From Ottelia alismoides (Eukaryota > Streptophyta > Magnoliopsida > Alismatales > Hydrocharitaceae): a stretch of 64,000 nt of DNA. A program made the position numbers and the translations under genes. The stretch lies in contig JAZKJV010002963.1 in NCBI GenBank assembly GCA_037367405.1, forward strand, positions 62,001 to 126,000, given 5' to 3'. Positions 1 through 11,334 of this stretch are shown here, piece after piece; the first letter of the stretch is position 1, and each line of letters starts with the position of its first letter. Below the pieces are notes generated by a model, which saw nothing but the letters and a program-made list of their open reading frames with translations, did no database searches and was not told the DNA's origin.

Positions 1-255
1 TCCACCAAAATCTTTTTCTTCATTTTATTTTATTTCTGACTACTTCATAGGCCTTCTTGGCCAACCCGTGCTCCTTGTGTTTGTCCCTGGTCGTTGTACC
101 AGGTTAAATAAATAGCGAGATCGCTATTCGGATTTTTGATTGTTTGATTTCTTTTGGTGGTCTGATTTTTCTCGATTAATCGATTTTTGAGATTCGGGTC
201 ACAACGACATGTGTTTTACCTGCACCCGGATCTTGGATTGATTTATCGATCATCA
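1..255. other. Unassigned flank
   Basis: This stretch lies left of the point (about 256) where similarity to the A-family LTR begins. It matches neither other copy of that LTR, near 24,790 and 29,185. It is moderately AT-rich and has no convincing reading frame, and I cannot assign it to a family. It may be part of another element inserted into, or fused to, the truncated LTR of element A. Confidence 0.4.
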
Positions 256-1582
256 AGCGACCTAAGAAATTAAGCAAAAAGTCAAGAAAAAATACAAAGA
301 AGGTCGGAGAAGAACTTACCTGGCTATGGAAGAGTGGAGCCTGTGCGCGAGCCCCGAGGAGGGACTCTTGTCGTCGCTGGATCTTCGCGGTGACTGGAGA
401 CAGCTTGGTGGAGGCGGAGCCACCGCGGGCCCGGCCTACCATGGCCAGGGGTCAACACTGGAGGGTGCCACCGTCTTCGCGCTCCTCGCCCCCCCTTGCT
501 GTCACCGGGGGGCGGAGGCTTGCTAGGTAGCGCCTCACATAAAGGTGGACAGTTGTGATGGGTGGAGGGTTCGAAGTATTTGAATGGTTTAGCTGGCAGT
601 TCCGGTTGTGACATCGTGGGTTTCGAGGAGAAAATGGAGCGAGCAGAGAGGATGACGAGGGAGACCAGTTATTGCGCGAGATTCGTGGTGGATCAGGGAA
701 CATCATGGGCTAGTTAGAGAGAGAGGATGGTGACCGAGGTGACGGGGAAAATGAGAAGGGGGAAAGAGTCGTGTGAGGTGGAGAACGTGGGAATGATGGA
801 CGACTGGAGGTTGACGATGAGGCTCTGACCATTGGATCTTAAGATCCAATAACTGAGATAAGGGCGCTGACGAGCGGTGGCGATTTGATAAAGGCTGCTC
901 GATCAGATGGCGTATAAGGCGCCATGTGGAGTGCTGTGGACGCAGCGCTAGTGGGCGATCCAGATCGTATCTGGAGGACGATCGAAGGGTCGTGGACATA
1001 GGTGGAGATAGCGGCTGAGATGGAGCAGCTTTGAAATGATCGTGAGGTGCTGAAGCTACCACATGGCGTAAGGAGGAAAAGGCGGGCACGGGCGGCTGTG
1101 ATGAGATAAAGAGCTTGATCTGACGGTGGGTATTGAGTGCGGGTGGCGACAGTAGGGCTGTTGGATCAAGAAGAGATCCAATAGCCAGGGCCGCAGGCGG
1201 ATAGAGCAAAGGGGTCGGGCCACGTGGCCCAACCATAATGGGCCACCTGGCCTAATCAGATTATTCAGAGAGAAAAAAATGAAATATGATGGTATATATG
1301 GTCGAATTTGAGAAAACTCAAAACATGGAAGTTGTAGATCTCGATGAGATCTACAAGTTTTATGTTGACCAAAAATGAAGATTAGGTCATTTGAAGACAC
1401 AAAATAGTTTTGAGGGTGTTTTAAGGCTAAAAACACCACAGATTTTAATTTTGTCTTTTTTTGAGATTTTAATTTTATTCAAGACTCTGATAACTACAGG
1501 ACTTTATCTGGTTTTTATTGACATACTTTTAAGAAAGGGGCTTAAAAAATGCAAATTAAGATGATGAAATCGAGTTTCATCA
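256..1582 (-). repeat. Element A left LTR, truncated (3' LTR in element sense)
   Basis: This segment aligns with 24,790-25,992 and 29,185-30,314, the same part of two other LTRs of the family. It ends with the palindrome TGATGAAA-TCGAG-TTTCATCA at a CA terminus, directly followed by the PPT. Its outer part, about 1.5 kb, is missing at 256. A GC-richer middle (about 330-1250) gives short frames on both strands that I do not regard as genes. Confidence 0.85.
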
Positions 1583-1595
1583 CCCCCTATACTTA
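1583..1595 (-). other. Polypurine tract of element A
   Basis: On the minus strand this reads AAGTATAGGGGG immediately before the LTR start TGATGAAA. PPTs prime plus-strand DNA synthesis in LTR retrotransposons. The same core is found at the equivalent boundary in B (8735) and D (53765). Confidence 0.8.
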
Positions 1596-2920
1596 AACTA
1601 TGCTCTTCCCCGAGCATCAAAGAGAATGAATAAACTTGATTAACCCCCTTGTGCATGTGAGTACAGGATCCAATATGTTCAAATCCACTCAACTTGAGAG
1701 GTCCAAAATTTTAGAGCTCAACCCAGCCTTAATCAAGAGGCACCCAATTCCTCTAATTATCCAGACTCTCCCTGATGTACATATAAACTAAGGGTATGAT
1801 ATTTAGTGTTGACTGCGTTCACGAGAGTAGAGTCAAATCTTTACCCAAGGTCTTGGTCCGAGAAACTCTCCTAAGGACCCAATCCTCAACACTAGGGAAT
1901 AAATCAAATCTTGCATTGAGTCCACATTCTCCTTAGTTGTCACACTTAAAAATGTAGATGGAAGGCCAGTGATTGTGGGCATGGGTTTGTGTCATTTCTT
2001 CTCTCCCTCTCATTGGAACAAGGATCCTCTCTTAGTGCCTTATTACGCAACACATTTTTTTGGTGTTGATCAGTGCGTCCGTCAAGAGAAATTGGAGCTG
2101 TATGCACTTGTTTTCTTGGGAATACACCGGGGTATGTTTTTTTTTGAGTACCTATCGTACCTTCTACACCCAGACTTGTAGCATTTTACGATGCAGAGCC
2201 CTTTTTTGGTGCAAGCTCGACTCCTGGTCCTAATTGCGGTGGTCCAAGTGGACATTTTGAAAAGTTTGGGAGCGCTCGCCTTTGGTGAAAGCTTTTTGAT
2301 ATGTAACTTTGTGGAATGAGAGCTTTTATTTGACATTTTATTGATTTGGAGTATTCTTTGGCTAGCTCCACTGCTTTTACCAAGAGTTGGTGCACACTGA
2401 TCAACATTTTTAATTATTTCACACCTGGGCACTTAGGTCAATGTCAAGAGATTAGTATAAGAACCAAGTTCTCATACTGGATAAAATTGTTGACACTCAG
2501 GTTTCATAGAGCCTTCAAGGATTTTATCCCATCCTCGAGAATCATTAGATGGAGTCCAGACTCGAATCCCTCATCCCAGTCCCTCAAGTGAAGAGTCAAC
2601 TCATCTCATCGAAACCACAGTCGTGCATGTGATGTGCTGATCATATTCTTTTTGTCTGAGACTAAGCATAAATATAGCATGCAAATCTAGAAATCTAGGG
2701 GAATGTGGATGATCAAGTCTAAGACCCTATGTCTAAGGCAGGTTAACCTAAAATCTCAAGTCCTCACAAACTAAGTTTCCTTGAACATTTCAGATCCTGG
2801 GTGGAAGTGTGAATATAGAGGATTAATCCAACTCCTTCATTCAAAAACACACACAAATTTTTTTAAGCTTCAAGAGATATTAGGACTGCCTAAACTCAAT
2901 TAAGTAGATGCATCTGCATT

Positions 2921-3040
2921 CAGCCAGTATCGGTGTAAGTATAGGCCAGAGCCCGTTACTTGAGGACGGGGTTGTCCTCTAAACCACCCACTCTGCTAAG
3001 GGCGAACCCTCACCGAACACGGCTACTTATTTGGGCTTAG
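2921..3040 (-). other. Leader-like segment displaced into element A's 3' region
   Basis: This block, containing the string CCACTCTGCTAAGG and a CACGGCTAC motif, matches the 5' leader of element D around 62,515-62,640. In A it lies on the other side of the deleted coding region, within 3' untranslated sequence, and is absent from A's own leader (3730-4700). It suggests template switching or rearrangement when A formed. Confidence 0.6.
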
Positions 3041-3398
3041 AAGTCACTAATGACTCTTAAAGGAATTTCGGATTTTTTTTCTTTTTATGGAATTTTAATT
3101 AAAGGTTAGAACACCGGTTTGACTCAACTTCCGTTGAAAAGAGAAAGAAAAACTTCAATACCATGTCACACAAATAAAAATTTTCAAAACATTTTCAAAA
3201 GATTTTTCAAAACAAGAGAAACTCGCTTTTCAAATCATTTTCAAAAATATTTTTATAAAAATAGTGTAACATAATATAGAAAGCCGTGAAAATCACTGAG
3301 TCCACTTAGTTCAAAGAATTTAAATTTAGCCAAAAAGTTTAAAATTTTTCGAATTTTTTAGATTATAGCTAAAGTAAGTATATTGTATATACGGAATA

Positions 3399-3610
3399 CC
3401 CCCTATACTTAAACTTTGCTATGTCCCCATAGCACTAGATGATACAAGTCCATATGTACATTTAAATATAAAGAAATATACGGGAACTAAGGAGGCCCCC
3501 CCCTATATTTAGGTTAGAAATAACCTATGTATAAAGGTAAGGAGAGATGAGTAGAGAAAATCACAGGGACTCGCCCCCCCTATACTTAGGCAGAAATTAG
3601 CCTAAGTATA
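3399..3610 (-). repeat. PPT-like stem-loop modules of element A (three)
   Basis: Module 1 (3399-3421) has no closing arm but matches the real PPT region of D (53766-53788) over 23 bases, including CCCCTATACTTAAACTTTGC. Module 2 has arms 3503-3516 and 3521-3533. Module 3 has arms 3580-3591 and 3600-3610. In element sense each paired module is a hairpin followed by a run of G. Confidence 0.8.
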
Positions 3611-3660
3611 AAGATGAAGATTTGATATTGGGAGAGACCCAAGGTGAACGATGAAGAAGG

Positions 3661-4707
3661 ATGGATATACAAGTGAGTGGATGAATCTGCGGAGAATAAT
3701 GGAGTGACTAAGGCTCTAGGGAGGGTGTCGGAGCAAACATGGCTCAATCAAGCATGCAACACACTTCCATTTCACCAACTCACACATGAAACCAACCAAG
3801 GTTGGTTTATTATCTTGTCGGTTTTATTGGTTATTAAAACATTTAATCTTTACGCGGAAAAAATGCTAAGTAAAATTGACTGCGTAAACGAGGGTGTTGC
3901 TCTCCCAAAACAATATTTTACTCCATTTTAGGTTGACTTGCAATTGACAGTCCCAGTTACTCAAGGTTGTCACTGATTTAAGGTGAGCACATCAATCAAG
4001 CAATCATTGTATACCATTCATTCCCATTTTCCATTCACCTAGGTGATCAAGCTACGAGGGGAAACTGAGAAAAACCATGTATTTGATTAAAAAACATGAT
4101 CTCAGCTAAGCGAGAAATCATGCAGTGACTTGGTGAAAATACCTGAAAACTTGGACTGTTTTAAAAACCCAAATAATGTATGCAAGTCGATCAAAAGCCG
4201 TACCTAATCATGCTTCTATTAGCGGGTAAGAATGTCTATTAAATTTGGATAAGTGAAGCGAGATTATGTGCGTCTATATTTTTAGTGTGTCCTACCTACG
4301 AACAAGCACATAAAAAATGAAACAATGAAATAAGCTCGAAGAGCCGTGTGCCTGGTCCTAGGTCGACACTCAAGTGGGGGTGATCCCCACACAACCACAG
4401 TTTTCGTTTACAAACACGAGTCTTCAAACGAAGACCACTGTAAAGACGATTATTACAAGATGCAAAAGACATAATTTTTCTTCTTTCGTTTCTATTTGCT
4501 CAAAGCATGCTTCTGCGGCTCCTCACAGCGGGAAGCGCCTGCTCCTCGCCTCCTTGAACACCAAGGGCCCGGCCACAAAAGCAAAGGTTAGAGATCAATT
4601 GAAAAGAAAAAGTTTTACAATTCAAAATAGATGAACAAATTGACCTATATAAAAAAACACTTAATTAAATAAATAAAAATCCCAATAATACAAGAAATGA
4701 GCCATGT
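3661..4707 (-). other. Element A 5' leader, non-coding
   Basis: This corresponds to the region between PBS and gag in C and D. It keeps the block around 3767 with TTTCACCAACTCA and the later block near 3940 with CAGTCCCA, both present in the leaders of C (38,090; 38,520) and D (62,350; 62,820). No gag start or long frame is present. Retention of these blocks without coding sequence suggests a cis role such as packaging or dimerisation; this is inference. Confidence 0.65.
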
Positions 4708-4724
4708 CCCCGTCAACAACGCCA
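4708..4724 (-). other. Primer-binding site of element A (tRNA-Asp type)
   Basis: The minus strand reads TGGCGTTGTTGACGGGG two bases inside the LTR end. It matches the complement of the tRNA-Asp 3' end (TGGCGCCGTTGCCGGGG) with three mismatches. tRNA-Asp priming is characteristic of Athila-group elements. Confidence 0.75.
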
Positions 4725-4726
4725 TT

Positions 4727-4903
4727 TGACGAACCATAATTTCAGTCCTTTTAGGTTGCAGATTAGCACTTAAGGATATTGCAGTCGGGCTGGATTCGGT
4801 CCGTCTAAAACCATCTCATTTGGATATATCAATAAAATCAGATGGTCGTATTTTTTATTTTTACTTGGTAAGAAAACAAGGTCGAACTCAGGGACACGAG
4901 CCT
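4727..4903 (-). repeat. Element A right LTR, first part
   Basis: It begins TGACGAACCATAATTTCAG directly after the PBS and matches the uninterrupted LTR at 27,537. Similarity stops at 4903, where element B is inserted, and resumes at 23,304. Confidence 0.9.
4899..4903. repeat. Target-site duplication of element B, left copy (AGCCT)
   Basis: AGCCT precedes B's left LTR and is repeated at 23299-23303 after the right LTR. The undisturbed LTR at about 27,710 has a single copy at the matching place, which confirms a 5-bp duplication. Confidence 0.93.
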
Positions 4904-7900
4904 TGATTAACCGTGAGATACGAGAGTCTAAAATTTCTAACACAAGGCGAAGCAAAAGTCGCTGCGGCGACCCTCAATAAATCCCGATTCAGTCAACAAT
5001 TAACCCACGACAATCAAATCAAGCAATGAAAATAGAGGTGGAGTCAAAATTTATTATAACTCTACAAAAATGTGTATAGTGTGCAAGTGTGTAGAGGTCG
5101 AACACAGGGAGCAAGCAAGATAGATCAGACAAAAATGTACAAAAAGTGATATGTGATTAAGTGCCTACAAATATGCAAATTTTCGTGGGTTTTTAATTTT
5201 ATAATTTTTATTTGATTTTTAATTTTTGTATTTTTATATTTTGATTTTTAATTTACTGATTTTATATTTACTTTTTATATTTTATATTTTTATTTTTTTA
5301 TTTTTTATTTTTTTAAAGTAGAATAGATATATGGTAAGAAAGAGGAGGATGAGATATTCATAAAAATAGGTAAAAAATACTCAAAAATCGGGAAATGAAA
5401 TGTTTTTTGGTTTTTTATAATTTTATAATGTTTTTGTGATTTTTAGAGATTTTTCTGAATTTTTTTTGGTATTTTTAAAATCAAAAATATTGAAAACTGT
5501 GTATAAAATAAAAGGCTGGGACAAAAATGGGGAAATAAAATAGCAAACAGTAATGAAAATTTTCTAAACTAATTTTAAACTAAAGATAATTCAACAAAGA
5601 AAATTCAGAGACAGAAATTTGATTTTTTGGACTTTTATAGAATTTTTAATATTTTTATGAAGATTTTTGGAGTTTTCTAATTTATAGGCTTTTTGTTTTG
5701 AAATTTTAATGATTTTTGGAAAGAAGTTTAAACACACTGAATACACAAAAGATGATTTTTTGGAATTTTTAAAGAAGTTTTTATAATTTTATGCATTTTC
5801 TAATTCAAACAGTGCACAAAATACATATTTTTGAATTTTTATAAATATGAAAATGCAAGAAAAATGCGAAACAAAAATATGGCATGAATCTACAATGCAA
5901 CAAGAACCTAAGGTAATTTTTGAGGATTTTTTAGCAATTTAGAGATGCATGAAATAAATAAAAATAGTAAAAAGAAATTACACTACTGGCAAGGGCATAT
6001 ATGTAAATAAGCAAACATCCAAGAGCCACAGTGCAATTTTCCACAAAATTTTGTAACTAATAAATCAATTTTCAGGTCCTGATACAAATATCAAAAGTTG
6101 TTAGGGCACACCTGCAATTTACCCAAACCCACACGTGACTACCACACGCTTGAGAAGGACTGAAATGCAATATCCAAAAACTCAAGGTCCTGATATGCAA
6201 AATACCCAAAAATATTACACGTAACAAAATAATTCCTGGACTAAAGCGAAATGTCCAAACCCACAGGGGGTCAAATGCAAAAAGACCACCACCCCACGTA
6301 CACGAGTTACGTGAGGTGATGTGGACTGGACCTAGATGTAATTAATAAAAGTGCGGGGGCATAGAAGCAAATATTACAAAAGTATTTAAACTACAGACAA
6401 AAGTTTGTGGACTAAAAATAAATACAAAAATACTTAGGGTAAAAGATGCAAAATACCCAAAGCAATGCGATCCAACGGCGGTGGTGAGGCCACTTGACAC
6501 ATGGCGCGTAAAGGACGGCCGACGATGCTTCGCAGATGGACGACAACGATTAGATCCCCACGGATGGATCGGACGGCTGGGGCTGTTGGAGATGCAACAG
6601 CTGCTGCTAGGGCTGGAGGTACGGCCTGATCTAGCGGCGCAGGAGAATGGAGCAAGAACAGGGAAGCGTCGCCAGCAAAGCGAGCTTCCCCGCCCTCGAT
6701 CGACAGGCTCCGGTGGTCTTCTAGATCCAAAAATGGTCTGCATCCTCCTACAGTCTTCCTCTATCTCCTGAGGGCTCCAGAAAACCTTGGCGACGGCCGA
6801 GGCTCGCGGGGGAGGGCGGCAGAGCTGGGAAGCTCCACGGAACTCCGGCGAGATGCAAAATGAGCCCCAGGCTCGAGTCAATGCTCGTTGACCTGCAAAA
6901 AGTTGTGAAAGGGTCCGGGGCAAAATGCTTGGACCCCGCAGAGGTGGAAACGAAACGAGAGGTGGTGGCGCACGGTGGTGGCCGGAGGTGCACTCCGGCG
7001 AGGGGGTGCGTGTAGGCGATTCTATGGATGAAACTCAAAGATTTTTGAGGGGTTTTAATCCTAATGCTATGGAGAATAGAATGCAAGGAAAATAAATGGA
7101 AGAAAGTGGCTGCCTCGATAGTCGAAACCAGAGGTAAAGATACCTCGATGCCGGAGATGGTGGAAGTGATTGGAGCTGCCTCGGGCGTCGCTCGACTAGC
7201 CCGAAGATCTCCAAAGGAAGCTGTCTCCTTCCTCGAGCTCGTGGGCATGAAAAAGAGAGCGGAGCCTGTGGAAGAGGGGTTCAAACTGGGCTCGAAATGC
7301 GGAGGTTCGAATATGAAGGTTTGACACTTAGGCTCTGACGCTCCAAAGGACGAGGAAGATGGCTCGAATCGTCGCTCCTCGACCCTTGGAAAGCCTAGGG
7401 CATGAAAGAGCAATGATGGAGGAGCAAAAGTGCTTCAGGTCGTTACAAGAAAGGTTGCAAGGTTTGACCTCGAAAAATCCGCAAAATGGGACAAAAAATG
7501 AGGTCTAACAAGGGTCAGAGGTGAGGGACGGCCAGTTGACCCGCCGATCAACGTGGACTGGCACCTGGTTGGTCCACGTTGACCAACCAAGAAAAATCCC
7601 TGATAAATGATTTGTAAATTCAATTAAAAATAGAAAATGAATTAATTATTTATTGATTATAATATAAAAAATGTTTATTATTTTATGAAATATTTTATTG
7701 TGATTTTTACTTATTTTTATGAGGTATAAATTTACAGGTTACCCATTATAGCCTTTATTGGTACATATATGTATATATTTTAATGTTTTATTTTTATTTT
7801 GTGAATTTAATATATTTATTTTTGTTTATTATTTTATAAATTTATAGAGTATTTTTATATACTTAAATATATTTTTATTTAATTTTTCTGATGTATTTTG

Positions 7901-8734
7901 TACACTTAATAAAATATAAATATTAATTATATATGTATCAATACATGTATTATACCTATGTATGCTATATACAAGTATTTTATTTTATGTTTTCTTTGAG
8001 TTTTTATTCTGATTTTAATGTATAATTTGTTATAAATAATATTTACAAAATTATTAAAATAAGAAATTATGAAAATAAAGAATAATAAATAAAATGAATA
8101 TTTTAATCTGTACAAGTATACAATAGGGGTCAAAACTCAACTTTCAAACCGTAGCTCCTCCAAATACGAAACCACCACCATTAAATAGTTCATTTTAAAT
8201 TATATACAATTAAAGTTGAGTTTGATGCATTTCGAGTTTTTATTTTGGGAGATACAGGTCTGGGATGTTGGGATTCTAGAATTTTATTCAGATCATAACC
8301 TTTTATCTGTGTATTATTTTTCAGTGAAGTTAATTTTGTATTTTTCTTTATTTAAGTATCTACAACTTTCATGTACAAAGTTTCTTTATTTGAGGTATAA
8401 AAAGTGGAACCAAAAATAGGTCCCAAAATGAATAAAGAATGAATCAAATAAAAGGTATTTCGACCCTTATCTCCCCCTACTTTATTCCTTGTCGACCTAT
8501 TCATCGAGATGCCTAGGTCTCAGGGTTTCGGGTCATAACATATTTACAATATTTTATTCTTTTTCTTTTCTTTTATTTTTTCTATAATTTTGGCTTTAAA
8601 TACAGTATTTTATACACTATTTACATGCACATGCATGATTGCTAAGATGCAGGAATTAAGGGTACTTACACGCATTTTCCAGGGTTTTTGAAGCCAAAAT
8701 GATAGAATAAAGATGATGAAAAGTGGATTCATCA
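4904..8734 (-). repeat. Element B left LTR (3' LTR in element sense)
   Basis: This 3831-bp LTR runs from TGATTAACCG to TTCATCA and matches 19644-23298 throughout. It holds about 100 bp (near 6,672-6,770) that the right copy lacks. It is AT-rich except for a GC-rich island in the middle. Near 8465 it carries a segment that in sense reads AATAAAGTAGGGGGAGATA, shared with the LTRs of C and E. Confidence 0.95.
6342..7413 (-). other. GC-rich island of element B left LTR, with open frames
   Basis: This part of the LTR is markedly GC-richer than its surroundings and contains minus-strand frames of 221 and 193 codons. Related but shortened frames are in the right LTR (21298-22039). The predicted peptides are rich in Ser, Pro and Arg with no recognisable domain, and both strands are open in places. 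I read this as the transcribed leader part of the LTR, not a protein gene. Confidence 0.5.
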
Positions 8735-8747
8735 TCCCCCTATACTT
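8735..8747 (-). other. Polypurine tract of element B
   Basis: In element sense this reads AAAGTATAGGGGGA directly before the LTR start TGATGAATCC. It has the same core as the PPTs of A and D. Confidence 0.8.
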
Positions 8748-10189
8748 TGCCTTTTCTAGTCCCTTGCAAACACTTAAGCAATACGTGCAGAACAGAAAAA
8801 CAAAGAAAAGAAAAAGAAGAAAGTGGATTTAGTTTAATTATCAAACTTGTCTTCACAAAATCAAAGTTTGGAGCTTAAGTCGGACCTTTGGAATTTTAGT
8901 GCGGGCGGAACCTTAATGAGAATCAAATTTGAAATCCAACAGTCCCTGAGAATCCCAAAATTCTGCTCAAGTCTCCTCAATTGCCAAGTCAGAAATATCT
9001 CAACTCATATGCAAAGCCTTACGACTATGAATCTAACTCGTATAGTGTAAGTGATTGTGGCTCTCCCCAACTGGAATGGCAAAGAGACTGACTTCTCCAG
9101 TATGACAACCCAATGATTCTCCAATCCAATAACTCCTTCCTCGAGGAGCGTGGTATTCCCTTCTAAGTTCAAGTGGCAACTAGCTCAAGAGGAGAGGGTG
9201 AAGAGAAGAATGGACGGTATCCAGTGTAGCTACCTATCCTAGGATGCAAGACCAGTTTAGTCAAGTCATCTAGCTACAGGCTAACATATATGACTTTGGA
9301 ACTCAAGCTTGCTTATTGACTTTATAACATATGTACATACTTTTCAGGCATTTATTTTTGTACAGGCCTGTCCATTTTTTTGATACTATTTACAACAACA
9401 TTTACATAAGGAGTTTTTCTCTTGAGCCAGTAGACTATCCCTCTTTTGAAGATTTATTGCAAACCACACTCTCCTGTCTTTAGAATTCCTAATCACTGGA
9501 CGGGTTGGAGTGCACTTCCCTCCCTAGAGGAGGACAAGTGTTTCCACTTGTGTGCGTCTCATACCGGCAAATCCAATCCCCTCACCACTCCAACTGAGTC
9601 GAGCCATGTAAAAGGTGCAGGTGTCCAAGTTAGATCATTATCAACAAGAGTCGTGTGTGTGCTCCGAAATACTCTACTTAGGCAGTCAAGAATCCATTGA
9701 ACCAAGTCTCGTGATCGTCAAAGATGTAAGTCAACTAGACCTGAAGTACCTCAAACCCAATTCCTATAAGGTCACTGTTATTAGGTAGATTTTAAGGTCC
9801 AATCAAGATCCAATCTCCATATTTTATTTAGACTTGTTCAACTATCAAACTTAATCCGAAAAAAATGCGAATGATATGCAAATGCTATGCAGAATGCATA
9901 AAATATTTTTGTGATGCAATTTTCAAAGATTTTGAACTTTTTATGGATTTCTGAAAAGATGATGATGCATATGCAATTTTTTTGTATTTTTCAAAAGATT
10001 TTCCAAATGTTTTTAGTATTTAATTTTGCAAATGTTTTGGGATTTTTTTTAAAAAAGGTTTTGGATAAAAACTAGGTACAAATATTTACATGGGAGTGCT
10101 TCTTATATCTACAAGAAGTGGATTTTAAGAATTTACAAGGGTAAGTAATCAATTTTATAGGTATATACAATGAATTTTAGGTGTGACGT

Positions 10190-10550
10190 ATGTATTCCTC
10201 AAACTTGATTTAAAAGGGTTTTTCAAACAATTTTTGAAAACTATAGTCCAAAATAATTTTTATGAACATTTTACAAACATGTACACACATTCGAAAATCA
10301 TTTTGCAATGGTTTCAAATAGTATATATAGATTTTTCAAAATATTTTTGCAACCATTTTTCAAACCATTTGCAAATAATTTTTCAAACATTTCATTTCAC
10401 ACAAAGAAAATAAACTTTAAAAACCAAACAATTTTTACAATGGTTGAAAACATGTAACAAAATGTTTTCAAAATAGTTTTCAAAAGATTTTTCACACAGA
10501 TTTCAAACTATTTTTCAAACATTTTGCAAAAACATTTTCACCAGATTTAT
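10190..10550. repeat. Degenerate TTTTCAAA repeat tract
   Basis: Variants of ATTTTTCAAACA recur many times at irregular 12-25 base spacing. A shorter related tract is in element A (3180-3260). It looks like locally amplified low-complexity sequence inside the retrotransposon 3' region. Confidence 0.7.
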
Positions 10551-10700
10551 TAATCAGTAGATACAAAAGGAATTTGATTAATGATAACATCTTTATATTA
10601 GGGTTTTTAATGAATCTTAAATAATTATTAGCCCGATTAATTAGGAAAATATGAAAGTACGAGTTATGCCTAAAGTATATATGCAGTATATACGACCCCC

Positions 10701-11201
10701 CTATACTTAGCTCGAGCTATGTCATCATAGATCAGAGAGAAGAGAAAAGACATAACTCGTACTAAGTATAGACAAGTCTAAAGAATAAATAAATAAGTAA
10801 AGGAATGAATGAACGAATGAGAAGTTGACCGTCTCCCCTATACTTAGGATCAAATAATCCTAAGTATAGCAGACTGTACACAAAGCAGGGAGGGTCAAGG
10901 GTGGGAATGAACAAATCGTACTCAGATTGTCTCCCCCTATACTTAGGGTAAGATATCCCTAAGTATAGACAAGAAGATGAGACAATGGAGAGGATCGAAA
11001 TGAATAGAGAAACTCGGGGTGCACACCCCCCTATACTTAGGACAAGGTGCGTCCTAAGTATGGAAAACTGCCTAAAAGGGGTAACACCTTTTTGATACAA
11101 AAAGAAGATAGAAAAGGAAAAGAAGAACAGAAGAAAAGAATAGATCACAGCTCAGTGTGTGTACCCCCCTATACTTAGGACAAAGTGCGTCCTAAGTATA
11201 G
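10701..11201 (-). repeat. PPT-like stem-loop module array of element B (five)
   Basis: Arms are 10701-10723/10749-10771 (long imperfect stem), 10838-10850/10857-10869, 10937-10948/10957-10968, 11031-11043/11051-11063 and 11169-11181/11189-11201. Four modules share a 12-13 bp stem with 6-8 base loops. In element sense each hairpin ends in CTAAGTATAG followed by a G-run, like the PPT. Spacing between modules is about 94-138 bp. Confidence 0.9.
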
Positions 11202-11334
11202 CAAAATCACAAGATGAAGAGGGGGTAGCAGACATAACGGAAGAATGAAAGAATGATATGGACAGATGGATCTATACATCAGAAGATGGAAGTGATAACC
11301 ATGCATGAGATGCAAATGATATGAGTCAAAGAAC

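Larger units (their letters stand above)
1583..3660 (-). other. Element A 3' non-coding region
   Basis: This region is homologous to the stretch of element D between PPT and pol (53,765-55,700); for example the segments near 2,036 and 54,220 are nearly identical. Short frames exist on the minus strand (such as 2082-2432), but small insertions and deletions break them relative to D, so I do not call a gene. Around 3180-3260 there is a tract of degenerate TTTTCAAA repeats, also seen in B. At 3399-3610 lie the stem-loop modules listed separately. 2921-3040 resembles a 5' leader segment instead. Confidence 0.7.
8748..11334 (-). other. Element B 3' untranslated region
   Basis: About 2.6 kb separate the integrase end from the PPT. 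I see no domain or long frame and no envelope-like gene. The region includes a TTTTCAAA repeat tract (10190-10550) and five stem-loop modules (10701-11201). Long, variable 3' untranslated regions are known in plant Ty3/gypsy elements of the Tat/Athila group. Confidence 0.7.

Noticed and set aside
176..1439. Several frames of 60-177 codons on both strands
   Set aside because: They belong to the A LTR and flank, and are not conserved in frame in the other two LTR copies.
10838..10869. Hairpin followed by a C/T-run considered as a rho-independent terminator
   Set aside because: The genome is eukaryotic and the run in element sense is G, not T; the PPT-like reading fits better.
10701..11201. Regularly spaced repeats considered as a CRISPR array
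   Set aside because: The repeats are self-complementary, unevenly spaced, degenerate, and sit inside a plant retrotransposon.
8735..11334. Search for an envelope-like gene after pol in B (also C and D)
   Set aside because: No open frame with signal peptide, membrane segments or conserved domain; the space is filled by repeats and hairpins.
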